The notes beneath the pieces are model-generated. The model was not told where the DNA came from. It made no database searches and was given only the letters and a program-made list of their open reading frames with translations. From the NCBI GenBank assembly GCA_030645575.1, contig JAUSMJ010000011.1, positions 1 through 48,992 of the forward strand: 48,992 nt of DNA, given 5' to 3'. This stretch comes from Caulobacter sp. GTDB lineage: Bacteria > Pseudomonadota > Alphaproteobacteria > Caulobacterales > Caulobacteraceae. Positions 37,416 through 46,587 of the stretch are shown here, piece after piece (the first letter of the stretch is position 1; each line of letters opens with the position of its first letter). Both the position numbers and the translations under genes were made by a program.

Positions 37416-37823
37416 TCAGACGCTGAAGGGAGGGCCCGTGGCGGGCGGCGGCGGTGCGGCGAGGCCCTGACCGGGCAGGCCGACCAGGATCGCGAGGGGA
37501 AGCGACGCGGGCGACGGCGGCGCGGCGATCTCGACCCGCGGGTCCGGCGCGGCCAGCGCGACGCCGGCCGCGGCGAACGGACAGACCGAGGTCTTGCCCG
37601 GATGCTCGTCGCGCTGGTCGTCGGGCGCGGTGGGGGCGCCGGCGGGATCGACCGTCCGGACGACCGCCCCGCCGACGGTGCACATCACCACCGCCGGGGC
37701 GCCGTCGGACGGCGCGGAGATCATGTAGCCGGGCAGGACGGTCAGGCGCAGGGCGACCGCCAGGGCGACCATCGCCCACGCGCTCCGCCCCCAGCGGGAC
37801 CTGTTCCTCGACCAGCCTGTCAT
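37416..37823 (-). CDS. DUF2946 family membrane-anchored protein
   Basis: This encodes 135 aa. After a basic N-terminus (MTGWSRNRSRWGRSAW) comes one membrane segment, AMVALAVALRLTVLPGYMIS. The DUF2946 landmarks LPGYM, APAVVMCTVGG and the late HPGKTSVCPFAAAGVALA follow. The two cysteines and the Met/His near them are plausible metal ligands. A C-terminal hydrophobic/Pro-rich tail follows (SLPLAILVGLPG). DUF2946 genes commonly lie beside copper receptors and periplasmic copper proteins, though the activity is not established. It lies 83 bases upstream of the OprC-like receptor on the same strand, so a copper-responsive operon is inferred. A regulator was not found nearby. Confidence 0.82.
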   Translation of the reverse strand: MTGWSRNRSRWGRSAWAMVALAVALRLTVLPGYMISAPSDGAPAVVMCTVGGAVVRTVDPAGAPTAPDDQRDEHPGKTSVCPFAAAGVALAAPDPRVEIAAPPSPASLPLAILVGLPGQGLAAPPPPATGPPFSV

Positions 37824-37955
37824 TGCCCCCGCCGGTTATATCGGGACTCGTCGCGGCGCAATGATCAGGATCAGCCTCAGGGACGACGCGGGGCTTGCCT
37901 CCATCGTCCTCCGCCCCCTTCATGCGGGAAACGCAGCCTGTTCAGGAGCCGTTGC

Positions 37956-39515
37956 ATGCGCCCTCTCCTTCCCCTCGCCCTCGCCCTCGCGCTGATGCTC
38001 GCCGCGCCGGCCGTGGCCGCGCCACCCGCCGTCGATCTGGCCGACAAGTCGATGGCCGAACTCCAGGCCGAGGTCGCCGCCGGCCAGGGCGCCTATGAGC
38101 GGAACCTCCGGGCCTATCTGGCGCGGGGCAAGGCGCTCGATCCGGGGCTCCGCGCGATCATCGCCCTCAACCCGGACGCGGTGGCCCAGGCCCGGGCGGC
38201 CGACGCGCGGCGGGAGGGCGGCAAGGGACCGTTCGGCCCGCTGTTCGGCATGCCGATCCTGATCAAGGACAACATCGAGACGCTGGACCCGATGGCGACC
38301 ACCGCCGGCTCGCTGGCGCTGGCGGGCAATGTCACGGGCCGCGACGCGCCGGTCATCGCCCGGCTGCGGGCCGCCGGGGTGGTCGTCCTGGGCAAGGCCA
38401 ACCTGTCGGAATGGGCCAACATCCGCTCCAGCGACTCCCTCAGCGGCTGGAGCGCCGTCGGCGGCCAGGCGCGCAATCCCTATGACCCGGCCCGGTCGAC
38501 CTGCGGCTCGTCGGCGGGCAGCGGCGCGGCCGTGGCGGCGGGTCTGGCGGCGGCGGCGGTCGGCACCGAGACAGATGGCTCGATCACCTGCCCCGCGGCC
38601 GTCAACGGGCTGGTGGGCTTGAAGCCGACGGTCGGGCTGGTCTCGCGCGCCTTCATCGTGCCGATCAGCGCCAGCCAGGACACCGCCGGCCCGATGACCC
38701 GCACGGTGCGCGACGCCGCCGACATGCTAACGGCGATGGCCGGCGGCGATCCGGCCGACCCGGCCACGGCCGAGGCGGACGCCCGCAAGAGCGACTATGC
38801 GACGGCGCTCGATCCCGATGCGCTCAAGGGCGCGCGGATCGGCGTGATGCGCTACGCCGCCGGCTTCCACAAGGAAACCGACGCGGTGTTCGAACAGGCG
38901 CTCGCCGCGCTGAAGGCCCAGGGCGCGACGCTGGTCGATGTCCCGAGCTTCCCCGACCGCGACAAGATCGGCGCGAACGAACTGGTGGTCCTGCTGACCG
39001 AACTGAAGGCCGGGCTCAACGCCTATCTGGCCTCGACCGACCCCGACAAGGTCAAGACCCGCACCCTGGCCGACGTCATCGCCTTCAACCGCGCCAACGC
39101 CGATCGGGAGATGCCGCTGTTCGGCCAGGAGCTGTTCGAACAGGCGGAGAAGACCGCCGGCCTCGCCGACCCGGCCTATCTGAAGGCCCGCGACGAGGCC
39201 CGGCGGCTGGCCGGTCCCGACGGCATCGACGCCCTGCTGAAGACCCACGACGTGACCGCCCTGGTCGGCCCGACGATGGGTCCGGCCTGGCTGATCGATC
39301 CGGTGCTCAAGGACCACTACGTCGGCGGCGGCGCGGGCGGGGCGGCGGCGGTCGCCGGCTATCCCCACCTGACGGTGCCGATGGGCCAGGTCGGCGGCCT
39401 GCCGGTGGGCCTCAGCTTCGTCGGCCCGAAATGGAGCGAGGCGCGACTGCTGGCCTATGGCTACGCCTTCGAACAGGCGACGCGCGCGCGCCGGGCGCCG
39501 GCGATAGGGGAGTAA
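37956..39515 (+). CDS. Exported amidase (amidase-signature family)
   Basis: ATG 37956, preceded by CAGGAG, gives 519 aa. MRPLLPLALALALMLAAPAV is a signal peptide, so the enzyme is periplasmic. The amidase-signature triad is visible: the catalytic Lys in GMPILIKDNIET, the cis-Ser in RSTCGSSAGSGAAVAAG and the nucleophile Ser in VGTETDGSITCPA. GLVGLKPTVGLVSR and DTAGPMTRTVRDAADML follow, all family hallmarks. Such exported amidases (for instance the Caulobacterales class annotated as amidase or peptide amidase) hydrolyse C-terminal or small amides. The substrate cannot be told. The frame extends upstream but without coding signal. A hairpin at 39518 follows the stop. Confidence 0.9.
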   Translation: MRPLLPLALALALMLAAPAVAAPPAVDLADKSMAELQAEVAAGQGAYERNLRAYLARGKALDPGLRAIIALNPDAVAQARAADARREGGKGPFGPLFGMPILIKDNIETLDPMATTAGSLALAGNVTGRDAPVIARLRAAGVVVLGKANLSEWANIRSSDSLSGWSAVGGQARNPYDPARSTCGSSAGSGAAVAAGLAAAAVGTETDGSITCPAAVNGLVGLKPTVGLVSRAFIVPISASQDTAGPMTRTVRDAADMLTAMAGGDPADPATAEADARKSDYATALDPDALKGARIGVMRYAAGFHKETDAVFEQALAALKAQGATLVDVPSFPDRDKIGANELVVLLTELKAGLNAYLASTDPDKVKTRTLADVIAFNRANADREMPLFGQELFEQAEKTAGLADPAYLKARDEARRLAGPDGIDALLKTHDVTALVGPTMGPAWLIDPVLKDHYVGGGAGGAAAVAGYPHLTVPMGQVGGLPVGLSFVGPKWSEARLLAYGYAFEQATRARRAPAIGE

Positions 39516-39517
39516 CC

Positions 39518-39540
39518 TCCTTCTCCCGCAGGGGGAGAAG
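39518..39540. terminator. Hairpin between the converging amidase and beta-helix genes
   Basis: CTTCTCCC pairs with GGGAGAAG around gcagg, directly after the amidase stop and 12 bases before the converging gene's stop. It is related to the outer hairpins of the inverted repeat at 7966-8125. It is probably a two-way terminator. Confidence 0.6.
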
Positions 39541-39551
39541 GAATCCACGCC

Positions 39552-41072
39552 CTATCTTCCCCCCCGGCCGCCAAAGCGCGACTTCTTCGGCGGGGCTGGC
39601 GGGACCGGATAGGGCTGGGCGGCCGGCGTGCCGTCGCGCATGTAGCCGCGGTCGTAGCCATCGGCTTCCCACCAGTCGCGATAGGGGCTGGTGAAGGCGC
39701 TCTCGTCGCGGATCCCGGCGTTCAGACCGCCGTTGCGCTGGCAATAGACCCCCTGCTCCCAGCTACGTTTCCAGCAGTCATCGGCGAAGTAGGCGTAGTT
39801 GGGCTCGAAATCGAACACCACGCCCTGTTCGATCCAGATCGGGCGCGAGCCCCAGCCGTGGAAGCGGTTGCGCTTGACCGTCGCCTTGCCGGTGGCGGCG
39901 TAGAGGCCGACCTCGCGCGAGCCGATGGCCGATTCCGTCAGGGTCAGGTCGCCGTCGGTGACCACGCCCACGGTGGTGCGGCAGAACCGGCTGCGGTTGA
40001 CCTCGACGATCGATCCGCGGTCGAGGTGCAGGCCATTGCGCCAGCCGCAGACCACCGCGTTGTTGACCTTCAGCGCGCCGGACCCGCTGCGCTGACCGCG
40101 CACCAGGATGCCGTTGCCGGCCGGCAGGGCCGCGTCGCGGCCCATGATGCCGCTCTGTTCGATGATGCTGTCGCCAACGCCGGGCGTCACATCGACGCCG
40201 GCCTCCTCGGCCAGCACGCGGGTGCGGGTCATCTTCAGCACCGCCCCGTCGGAGACCACGGCGGCGTCCCAGGTGCGGGCGTCGATGAAGCTTTCGATCA
40301 GGCGCAGTTCGCCGCCCGAGGCGAACACGGCGGCCGTGTCGCCCCAGTAGCGGACGGTCGTGCGGACCAGCGCCACCTTGGAATCCCACGCCTCGACGCA
40401 GGGGGCGCGGCCGCCCTTGTCGGTGCTCAGGATCAGGTCGCGCAGCTCGACGCCATCGACGCCGGGCGCGATCTTGACGCAGGACGAGCCGTCGGCCGGG
40501 ATGATCGTCGCCCGCTGGCCGGGGCTGTCGTCGAATACCGAGGCGGCCTCGCCGACGATGCTCACCGGATGGTCGATCCAGATGGTTTCGTGGCAGACGC
40601 CGCGGACATAGAGCGTTCCGTGGTCGGCCAGGCGCTGCAGGGCGTCGCCGATCGGGCCGCTGCTGTAGGACTGGCCCGAGCCGCCGGAATCGTCGCCATA
40701 CTGGCCGTCGTCGGACGGCTGCGAGCCGGGCGGCGGCGGTCCGTAGCTTCCGCCGGACCCATAGCCCTGGTCGGAGCCGTAGGGGGGCGGCGGGGCGCTG
40801 CAATCGACCGACAGGCTGGTCTCGACGCGGTCGCCGGGCGGGTAGTAGCCGCCCTGGCCATAGCCGTGGGGCCGATGGCCGCCGCGCCGGGGATGCCAGC
40901 GGTCGGGCCGCCAGCGCGGCCGCAATGGCGGCGTGATCAGGCCGCCGAAATTGGGCCGGATCTGCGCGTCGATGCCGGCCGCGGAGTCCGGAGACGCCTG
41001 GGCGGGCGCGACGGAGCCGGCCAGGAGCGCGGCCGCGCCCGCGACCGTCAGAAAGCGGGTGAGCGTCTTCAT
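39552..41072 (-). CDS. Exported right-handed beta-helix protein
   Basis: This encodes 506 aa. MKTLTRFLTVAGAAALLAGS to about 26 is a signal peptide. Residues 50-145 are low-complexity and rich in Gly, Tyr, Pro and Ser (GYGQGGYYPPGD, YGSDQGYGSGGSYGPPPPGS). From about 150 to 430 short repeating units such as VKIAPGVDGVELRDLILSTD, VFASGGELRLIESFIDARTW and VVTDGDLTLTESAIGSREVG fit the coils of a parallel beta-helix. The C-terminus is aromatic and basic, ending KKSRFGGRGGR. Such folds bind or cleave polysaccharides, but no catalytic motif stands out. Its ATG overlaps the stop of the Sel1-repeat lipoprotein gene (ATGA), so the two are expressed together. Function unknown, probably cell envelope. Confidence 0.75.
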   Translation of the reverse strand: MKTLTRFLTVAGAAALLAGSVAPAQASPDSAAGIDAQIRPNFGGLITPPLRPRWRPDRWHPRRGGHRPHGYGQGGYYPPGDRVETSLSVDCSAPPPPYGSDQGYGSGGSYGPPPPGSQPSDDGQYGDDSGGSGQSYSSGPIGDALQRLADHGTLYVRGVCHETIWIDHPVSIVGEAASVFDDSPGQRATIIPADGSSCVKIAPGVDGVELRDLILSTDKGGRAPCVEAWDSKVALVRTTVRYWGDTAAVFASGGELRLIESFIDARTWDAAVVSDGAVLKMTRTRVLAEEAGVDVTPGVGDSIIEQSGIMGRDAALPAGNGILVRGQRSGSGALKVNNAVVCGWRNGLHLDRGSIVEVNRSRFCRTTVGVVTDGDLTLTESAIGSREVGLYAATGKATVKRNRFHGWGSRPIWIEQGVVFDFEPNYAYFADDCWKRSWEQGVYCQRNGGLNAGIRDESAFTSPYRDWWEADGYDRGYMRDGTPAAQPYPVPPAPPKKSRFGGRGGR

Positions 41073-42541
41073 CGTGCGTAATCCCTGTCGCGGGGCGAGG
41101 GTCGCGGCGAGCGGGACACCTGGGCCAGCACCTGCTGCAGGCGCCCCACCGACGGCTTGAAGCCCGAAAGCGCGGAATCGATCTGGTAGACGACCGCCTT
41201 GGCCTTGTCCTGGTCAGCCACGCCCGCGACGCCCAGCGAGAAGTAGGTCGACATGGCGTACTTGGCCTCGGCCGAACCCTGACGGTCGGCCTCGGCGAAC
41301 CAGTGGAAGGCTCTAGCGTAGTCGCGCGGCACGCCCACGCCCTCCGCGTACATCACCGCCAGCACCAGCTGCGCCTTGGGCGAGCCGTTGACGGCGGCGT
41401 ACTGAATGACCCGGACCTTCTCGATCGGCGCCAGCACCCCGGTCTGGGGCCGGCCGATGCGGGCCTGGAAGTCCTGCACCTCCTGCGGATAGAGACCGTC
41501 CTCCTTGACCACGACGCGCGGTGTCGAGCGCAGGTAGGCCAGGGCCTCGCCGATATGGACGAAGGGCAGCTCGCGAATGCGCGACAGTGCCAGCTGCTGG
41601 GCGTCGCCGATCTGGTCGCTCTCGTCCGAATGGGGCACGCCCGAGGATGGCGATTCGGGCGGATAGAACTCGTAGGGCGGAATCCAGCGCTTGGCCTTGG
41701 CCTCGACGAACTGGCCGGCGGCGGCGCGCTGGGCCGACGAGCGCTCGAAGTCCTTGAGCATGACATAGGCGCCGACGTCGCCGGTCTGCACCGCGAGGTA
41801 GTTGTAGAGATAGGCATCGACGTCGTTGCGCGGGAACAGGTTCAGCACCTGGGGCGTGCCCGGCTTGTAGGGTTTGCCCCGCGCCACGGCCGCCTGGGCG
41901 TTGTCGGACGGCTCGCCGAACGGGCCGAAGAAGCTGTCGTGCATCCGCGCCAGGGTGCGGTAACCGCCGGCCCCCTCGGTCGACAGGATGTAGATCACGC
42001 GACTGCGCACCTTCTCCTGTTCCTCGGACGACATCTGCGACAGCAGCCGGTCCAGGGCGTGATAGGCGATCCGGCGCTCGACCGCGCGGCAGTCGTCGTA
42101 GCGGGCGATGGCCTTCTGTTCGCCCTGGGGCGAGCGGCGGCCATAGGCGGAGATGGGCGCGTAGCCGTCGCCGTTCGACAGGGCCACGGCGTACCAGACA
42201 GCCGCCTCGACGGGATCCTCGAGGTTCTTGTCGGCCGCCCGCTGGCCTTCGTAGCGCCGGGCCAGCTCCAGCTGCGAGAAGAAGTCGCCCGTGAAACCAC
42301 GGCGGCGCAGCGTGCGGATTTCCAGCTGCTGGGTGTTGAACTGTGGCGCGACGCCGGTGGGAATCTGTGGCCGGGGACAGGCCGCGTCGCCCGGCTTGCC
42401 GAAAAAGCTCTGGGCGCCGGTGTCGCAGCCAACCAGGGGGATCACCACGGCCGCGACGAGCGCGGCCACCGACACGCCGCGGATCAGCGGGCCTTGCGCC
42501 ATCCCGAACGGACGGCCATTGGCGTCGCTGGTCTCCTGCAT
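41069..42541 (-). CDS. Sel1-repeat lipoprotein
   Basis: This encodes 490 aa. A hydrophobic segment GVSVAALVAAVVIPLVGC ends in a lipobox with lipidation site Cys39, so the protein is likely membrane-tethered in the periplasm. The first 360 residues are helical with no recognised domain (QLELARRYEGQRAADKNLED, VEAAVWYAVALSNGDGYAPI resembles a Sel1 unit). At 385-445 are clear Sel1 repeats: SPKAQLVLAVMYAEGVGVPR, DYARAFHWFAEADRQGSAEA, KYAMSTYFSLG. Sel1 proteins act as scaffolds. It overlaps the downstream beta-helix gene by 4 bases, suggesting the two work together at the envelope. The start could be Met14 instead. Divergent from the von Willebrand gene. Confidence 0.8.
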   Translation of the reverse strand: MQETSDANGRPFGMAQGPLIRGVSVAALVAAVVIPLVGCDTGAQSFFGKPGDAACPRPQIPTGVAPQFNTQQLEIRTLRRRGFTGDFFSQLELARRYEGQRAADKNLEDPVEAAVWYAVALSNGDGYAPISAYGRRSPQGEQKAIARYDDCRAVERRIAYHALDRLLSQMSSEEQEKVRSRVIYILSTEGAGGYRTLARMHDSFFGPFGEPSDNAQAAVARGKPYKPGTPQVLNLFPRNDVDAYLYNYLAVQTGDVGAYVMLKDFERSSAQRAAAGQFVEAKAKRWIPPYEFYPPESPSSGVPHSDESDQIGDAQQLALSRIRELPFVHIGEALAYLRSTPRVVVKEDGLYPQEVQDFQARIGRPQTGVLAPIEKVRVIQYAAVNGSPKAQLVLAVMYAEGVGVPRDYARAFHWFAEADRQGSAEAKYAMSTYFSLGVAGVADQDKAKAVVYQIDSALSGFKPSVGRLQQVLAQVSRSPRPSPRDRDYAR

Positions 42542-42800
42542 ACTGATAATTCCCCAGCTTGGCCGTTAACCAATCGGCGGTCGCGACTTTTCGCCGGGCT
42601 CCCGTGGGAGTCAAGCTCGCCTACGACGCGCAGAGGTCATCAATCCCCACCCGTGATGCGCGCGTGAACCATGTTCGCCTGACAGGCGAGCGGAACGGTG
42701 GTATCGGCGCCACAGGCCGACTTCGCGAGCTGGTTTCGCCCCGGTTTGGCCGCAGAGGCGGCGCGACCATCGTTCAGGGACCGAGAGTCAGGGGAATCAC

Positions 42801-44573
42801 ATGCGTTTCTCGAAAGCCTTCCGTGGACTGACGACGTCGGCGGCCCTTGCCGCCCTTGTGGCCGCCTCCGCGCCGCCGTTCCAGGCCGCCTCGGCGCGCG
42901 CGCCGACCGACGGACGGCCGACCGCCGCGGCCTGCGCCGCGCTGGGCTTCCGCCCCGCGGCCGATCAGGACGAGCGGGGCCGCCCCTACCCCCCCCGGCC
43001 GATGTTGGCGCCACCGCCACCGCCGCCACCGCCGCCGCCGCCGGGCGCATCGACCGAGACGGTCGTGGTGACCGGGCAGCGCAAAGCCCAGACGACGCAG
43101 GGCCTACCCATCGGAATCAGCGGCTTCGCGGCCGAAGACGGCGCGCCGCTTGACACCGAGCGCTACCCCGGCGGGGCGTCCAACCCGATCCGACGCGTGG
43201 CCGACGAGCCGGTTTCGACCTTCTCGATCGACGTCGATACGGCCGCCTACGCCAATGTCCGCCGGTTCCTGGGCGACGGCGCCCTGCCGCCGAAGGACGC
43301 CGTGCGGGTCGAGGAGCTGGTCAACTATTTCGACTACGGCTACTCGCTGCCGCAGAGCCGGGCCCAGCCGTTCAGGCCCTATGTGGCGGTTGTCCCTTCG
43401 CCCTGGTCGAAGGACCGCCAGATCCTGCACATCGGCCTGCGGGGTTACGCCCTGCCGCCCGGCGAGCAGCCGCCGCTGAATCTGGTGTTCCTGGTCGATA
43501 CCTCCGGCTCGATGGAGTCGCCCGACAAGCTGGGCCTGGCCAGGAAGGCGCTCAATCTGCTGATCGACCAGCTGCGGCCGCGGGACCGGGTGTCGATTGT
43601 CGCCTACGCCGGCTCGGCCGGGGCCGTGCTGGAGCCCACCGACGGGCGGTCGCGGCTGAAGATGCGCTGCGCCCTCGAAGCGCTCCAGGCCGGCGGGTCC
43701 ACCGCCGGCGGCCAGGGGCTGGCCCTGGCCTACGCCCTGGCGCAACAGAACTTCGACCCGGGGGCGGTCAACCGGGTGGTGTTGATGACCGATGGCGACT
43801 TCAACGTCGGCATCGCCGATCCCGCGCGGCTGACCGACTTCGTCGCCGACAAGCGCAAGACCGGCATCTATCTGTCGGTCTACGGCTTCGGCCGCGGCAA
43901 CTACAACGACACGATGATGCAGGCCCTGGCCCAGAACGGAAACGGGACCGCCGCCTATGTCGATACCTACGCCGAGGCGCGCAAGCTGTTCCGCGACGAC
44001 TTCTCCGGCTCGCTGTTCCCGATCGCCGACGACGTGAAGATCCAGATCGAGTTCAACCCCGCGCGGGTCAGCGAGTACCGCCTGATCGGCTACGAGACGC
44101 GGATGCTGGCGCGCGAGGACTTCAACAACGACCAGGTCGATGCGGGCGAGGTCGGCTCCGGCGTCTCGGTGACCGCCCTCTACGAGATCACCCCGGCCGG
44201 CGCCGCGCCGTCGTCCGACCCGCTACGCTACGGCGCCGCGCCCCCGGCGGGCTCGCCATCGGGCGAGATGGCCTTCCTCAAGGTGCGCTGGAAGGCCCCC
44301 GGGGCGGACAGCTCGCAGCTGATGCAGCAGGCCATCCCGGCCGGGAACACCGCCCGCGACCTGGCGAGCGCGCCGGAAGCCACGCGCTGGGCCGTCGCCG
44401 TGGCCGCTTTCGGCCAGAAGCTGCGCGGCGATCCGTGGCTCGACGCTGGCTATGGGTGGGACCAGATCCTCGACACCGCCCAGCACGCGCGCGGCGGGGA
44501 CGCCTTCGGCCTGCGGGCCGAGTTCGTCGGGCTGGTGCGGGCCGCGAAAGAGGGCCGGCGGGTCAATGAATAG
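42801..44573 (+). CDS. Von Willebrand factor A domain protein (YfbK-like)
   Basis: This encodes 590 aa. A signal peptide (MRFSKAFRGLTTSAALAALV to about 31) is followed by a proline run (70-81). A stretch TETVVVTGQRKAQTTQGLPI (85-104) resembles the start of TonB-receptor plug domains. Residues 125-220 are the YfbK N-terminal domain (PVSTFSIDVDTAAYANVRRF, DAVRVEELVNYFDYGYSLPQ). The VWA domain begins LNLVFLVDTSGSMESPDKLG (MIDAS DTSGS at 233-237), with RVVLMTDGDFNVGIADPARL further on. The C-terminal part, with FLKVRWKAPGADSSQL and AFGQKLRG, is the DUF3520 domain. The protein is exported. Its role is unknown, with divalent-metal-dependent protein binding expected. The 259-base gap upstream shows no further gene. 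Confidence 0.9.
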   Translation: MRFSKAFRGLTTSAALAALVAASAPPFQAASARAPTDGRPTAAACAALGFRPAADQDERGRPYPPRPMLAPPPPPPPPPPPGASTETVVVTGQRKAQTTQGLPIGISGFAAEDGAPLDTERYPGGASNPIRRVADEPVSTFSIDVDTAAYANVRRFLGDGALPPKDAVRVEELVNYFDYGYSLPQSRAQPFRPYVAVVPSPWSKDRQILHIGLRGYALPPGEQPPLNLVFLVDTSGSMESPDKLGLARKALNLLIDQLRPRDRVSIVAYAGSAGAVLEPTDGRSRLKMRCALEALQAGGSTAGGQGLALAYALAQQNFDPGAVNRVVLMTDGDFNVGIADPARLTDFVADKRKTGIYLSVYGFGRGNYNDTMMQALAQNGNGTAAYVDTYAEARKLFRDDFSGSLFPIADDVKIQIEFNPARVSEYRLIGYETRMLAREDFNNDQVDAGEVGSGVSVTALYEITPAGAAPSSDPLRYGAAPPAGSPSGEMAFLKVRWKAPGADSSQLMQQAIPAGNTARDLASAPEATRWAVAVAAFGQKLRGDPWLDAGYGWDQILDTAQHARGGDAFGLRAEFVGLVRAAKEGRRVNE

Positions 44574-44627
44574 CCGTGGCGGCGGCGGGGGCGTGCAGCT
44601 TCCCGCCGTCTGCGGCATTGTCACCGG

Positions 44628-46433
44628 ATGCCCCTGAAGATCGAAGACTACGCCCTGATCGGTGACTGCGAGGCCTGCGCCCTGGTCGGCCTGGACGGCT
44701 CCATCGACTGGCTATGCTGGCCGAGGTTCGATTCCGACGCCTGCTTCGCCGCCCTGCTCGGCACGCCGGACAATGGACGGTGGTTGATCGCGCCGACCGA
44801 TGCGGCGGCGACGGTCACGCGGCGCTACCGTGGCGACACCCTGATCCTGGAGACGCGGTTCGAGACCGCCGGCGGGGTCGCCACGGTGATCGACTTCATG
44901 CCGCCCCGCGGCAAGAACCCGGAACTGGTGCGCATCGTTCGCGGCGATCGCGGCCGTGTCGCCTTCCGCTCGGAGCTGGCCCTGCGCTTCGGCTATGGCG
45001 CGGTGACGCCGTGGATGACTCGCGCCGATGGCGGCGCGCACCGGGCCATCGCCGGGCCGGACATGGTGATCCTGCGCACGCCGGTCGGCATCCGCGGCGA
45101 GGAGCTCCATTCCCGCGGAGAGTTCATCGTCGCGGAGGGGGAAACGACGCCCTTCACCCTCAGCTGGGCGCCCTCGCACACGGCTCCGCCACAGGCCATC
45201 AGCCCGCGCCAGGCGCTGGCGGAGACCGAACAGTTCTGGAGCGAATGGTCGGCCAGGGCCGAGGTCAAGGGACGCTGGTCGGAGGCCGTCCGGCGCTCCC
45301 TGATCACCCTCAAGGCGCTGACGCACGGACCGACCGGCGGGGTCATCGCGGCGGCGACCACCTCCCTGCCCGAACAGATCGGCGGGCCGCGCAACTGGGA
45401 CTACCGCTACTGCTGGATCCGCGACGCGACCCTGACCCTGCTGGCCCTGATGAACGCCGGCTACTACGACGAGGCGCAGGCCTGGCGGGACTGGCTGCTG
45501 CGGGCCGTGGCCGGCAGTCCCGAGGACATGCACATCATGTACGGCGTCGCCGGCGAGCGTCGGCTGTCGGAGTGGGAACTCGACTGGCTGCCAGGCTACG
45601 AAGGCTCGAAGCCAGTGCGTATCGGCAACGCCGCCCACGCCCAGTTCCAGCTCGATGTCTACGGCGAGCTGGCCGACAGCCTGCACCAGGCGCGGCGCGG
45701 CGGCCTGACGGGCAACGAGGCGGCCTGGCGGGTCGAGCGGGCCCTGACCGACCACGTCTGCCGCGTCTGGGACCAGCCCGACGATGGCATCTGGGAGGAC
45801 CGCGCCGAGCGCAAGCACTACACCTTCTCGAAGGTCATGGCCTGGGTCGCGGTCGATCGGGCGGTGAAGGCGGTGGAGAACTACGGCCTGCCCGGCGACG
45901 CCGATCGCTGGCGCGATGTCCGGGAGGTCATTCGCGACCGCATCCTCGAGCGCGGGTTCGATCCGGTCCGCAACACCTTCGTGCGCGACTTCGGCGGCGG
46001 GACGCTGGACGCCAGCCTGTTGCTGCTGGCCGAGCTGGGGTTCGTCGCGCCGGACGATCCCCGCTTCGTCGGCACGGTGGCGGCGGTCGAGCAGGACCTG
46101 CTGCGCGACGGCTTCGTCATGCGCTACGACACAGAGCGCATCGACGACGGCCTGCCGCCCGGCGAGGGCGCGTTCCTGGCCTGCAGCTTCTGGCTGGTGA
46201 ACGCCTATGTCCTGCTCGGACGCAAGGCCGACGCCGAGGTGCTGTTCGAGCGGCTGCTGGCCCTGCGCAACGATGTCGGCCTGCTGGCGGAAGAATACGA
46301 TCCCCGCGCCGGGCGGCTGGTCGGCAACTTCCCCCAGGCCTTCAGCCACATCGGGCTGATCAACGCCGCTTTCAACCTCGGTCGCGGCGACCGGCCCAGC
46401 GAGCAGCGGGCCGAGCTGCAGGCGTCGGAATAG
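44628..46433 (+). CDS. Glycoside hydrolase family 15 (glucoamylase/trehalase-like)
   Basis: This encodes 601 aa without a signal peptide, so it is cytosolic. The N-terminal beta-sandwich begins KIEDYALIGDCEACALVGLD, then GSIDWLCWPRFDSDACFAAL. The (alpha/alpha)6 catalytic domain begins near 250: LPEQIGGPRNWDYRYCWIRD (substrate-binding and general-acid region), YEGSKPVRIGNAAHAQFQLD, DDGIWEDRAERKHYTFSKVM, and LLAEEYDPRAGRLVGNFPQA with the catalytic-base Glu. This subgroup includes bacterial trehalases and isomaltodextranase-like glucoamylases. The exact sugar cannot be told. It lies 54 bases after the VWA gene and 154 bases before the PhoH-like gene on the same strand. Confidence 0.92.
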   Translation: MPLKIEDYALIGDCEACALVGLDGSIDWLCWPRFDSDACFAALLGTPDNGRWLIAPTDAAATVTRRYRGDTLILETRFETAGGVATVIDFMPPRGKNPELVRIVRGDRGRVAFRSELALRFGYGAVTPWMTRADGGAHRAIAGPDMVILRTPVGIRGEELHSRGEFIVAEGETTPFTLSWAPSHTAPPQAISPRQALAETEQFWSEWSARAEVKGRWSEAVRRSLITLKALTHGPTGGVIAAATTSLPEQIGGPRNWDYRYCWIRDATLTLLALMNAGYYDEAQAWRDWLLRAVAGSPEDMHIMYGVAGERRLSEWELDWLPGYEGSKPVRIGNAAHAQFQLDVYGELADSLHQARRGGLTGNEAAWRVERALTDHVCRVWDQPDDGIWEDRAERKHYTFSKVMAWVAVDRAVKAVENYGLPGDADRWRDVREVIRDRILERGFDPVRNTFVRDFGGGTLDASLLLLAELGFVAPDDPRFVGTVAAVEQDLLRDGFVMRYDTERIDDGLPPGEGAFLACSFWLVNAYVLLGRKADAEVLFERLLALRNDVGLLAEEYDPRAGRLVGNFPQAFSHIGLINAAFNLGRGDRPSEQRAELQASE

Positions 46434-46587
46434 CGCGGCGGCGCCAGAAGAGGTCGCGCCGGGCCGTCCTTAAGCCGACGTTGAGACCTGGGCGTTCACA
46501 ATGTTGGGTCAGGAAGGATCGGCTGGGCCCCGGGGCCGCCGCCGCGCCGCCGCCGCGAACGACCCTGCCGTCGAGGGAGACACGACC

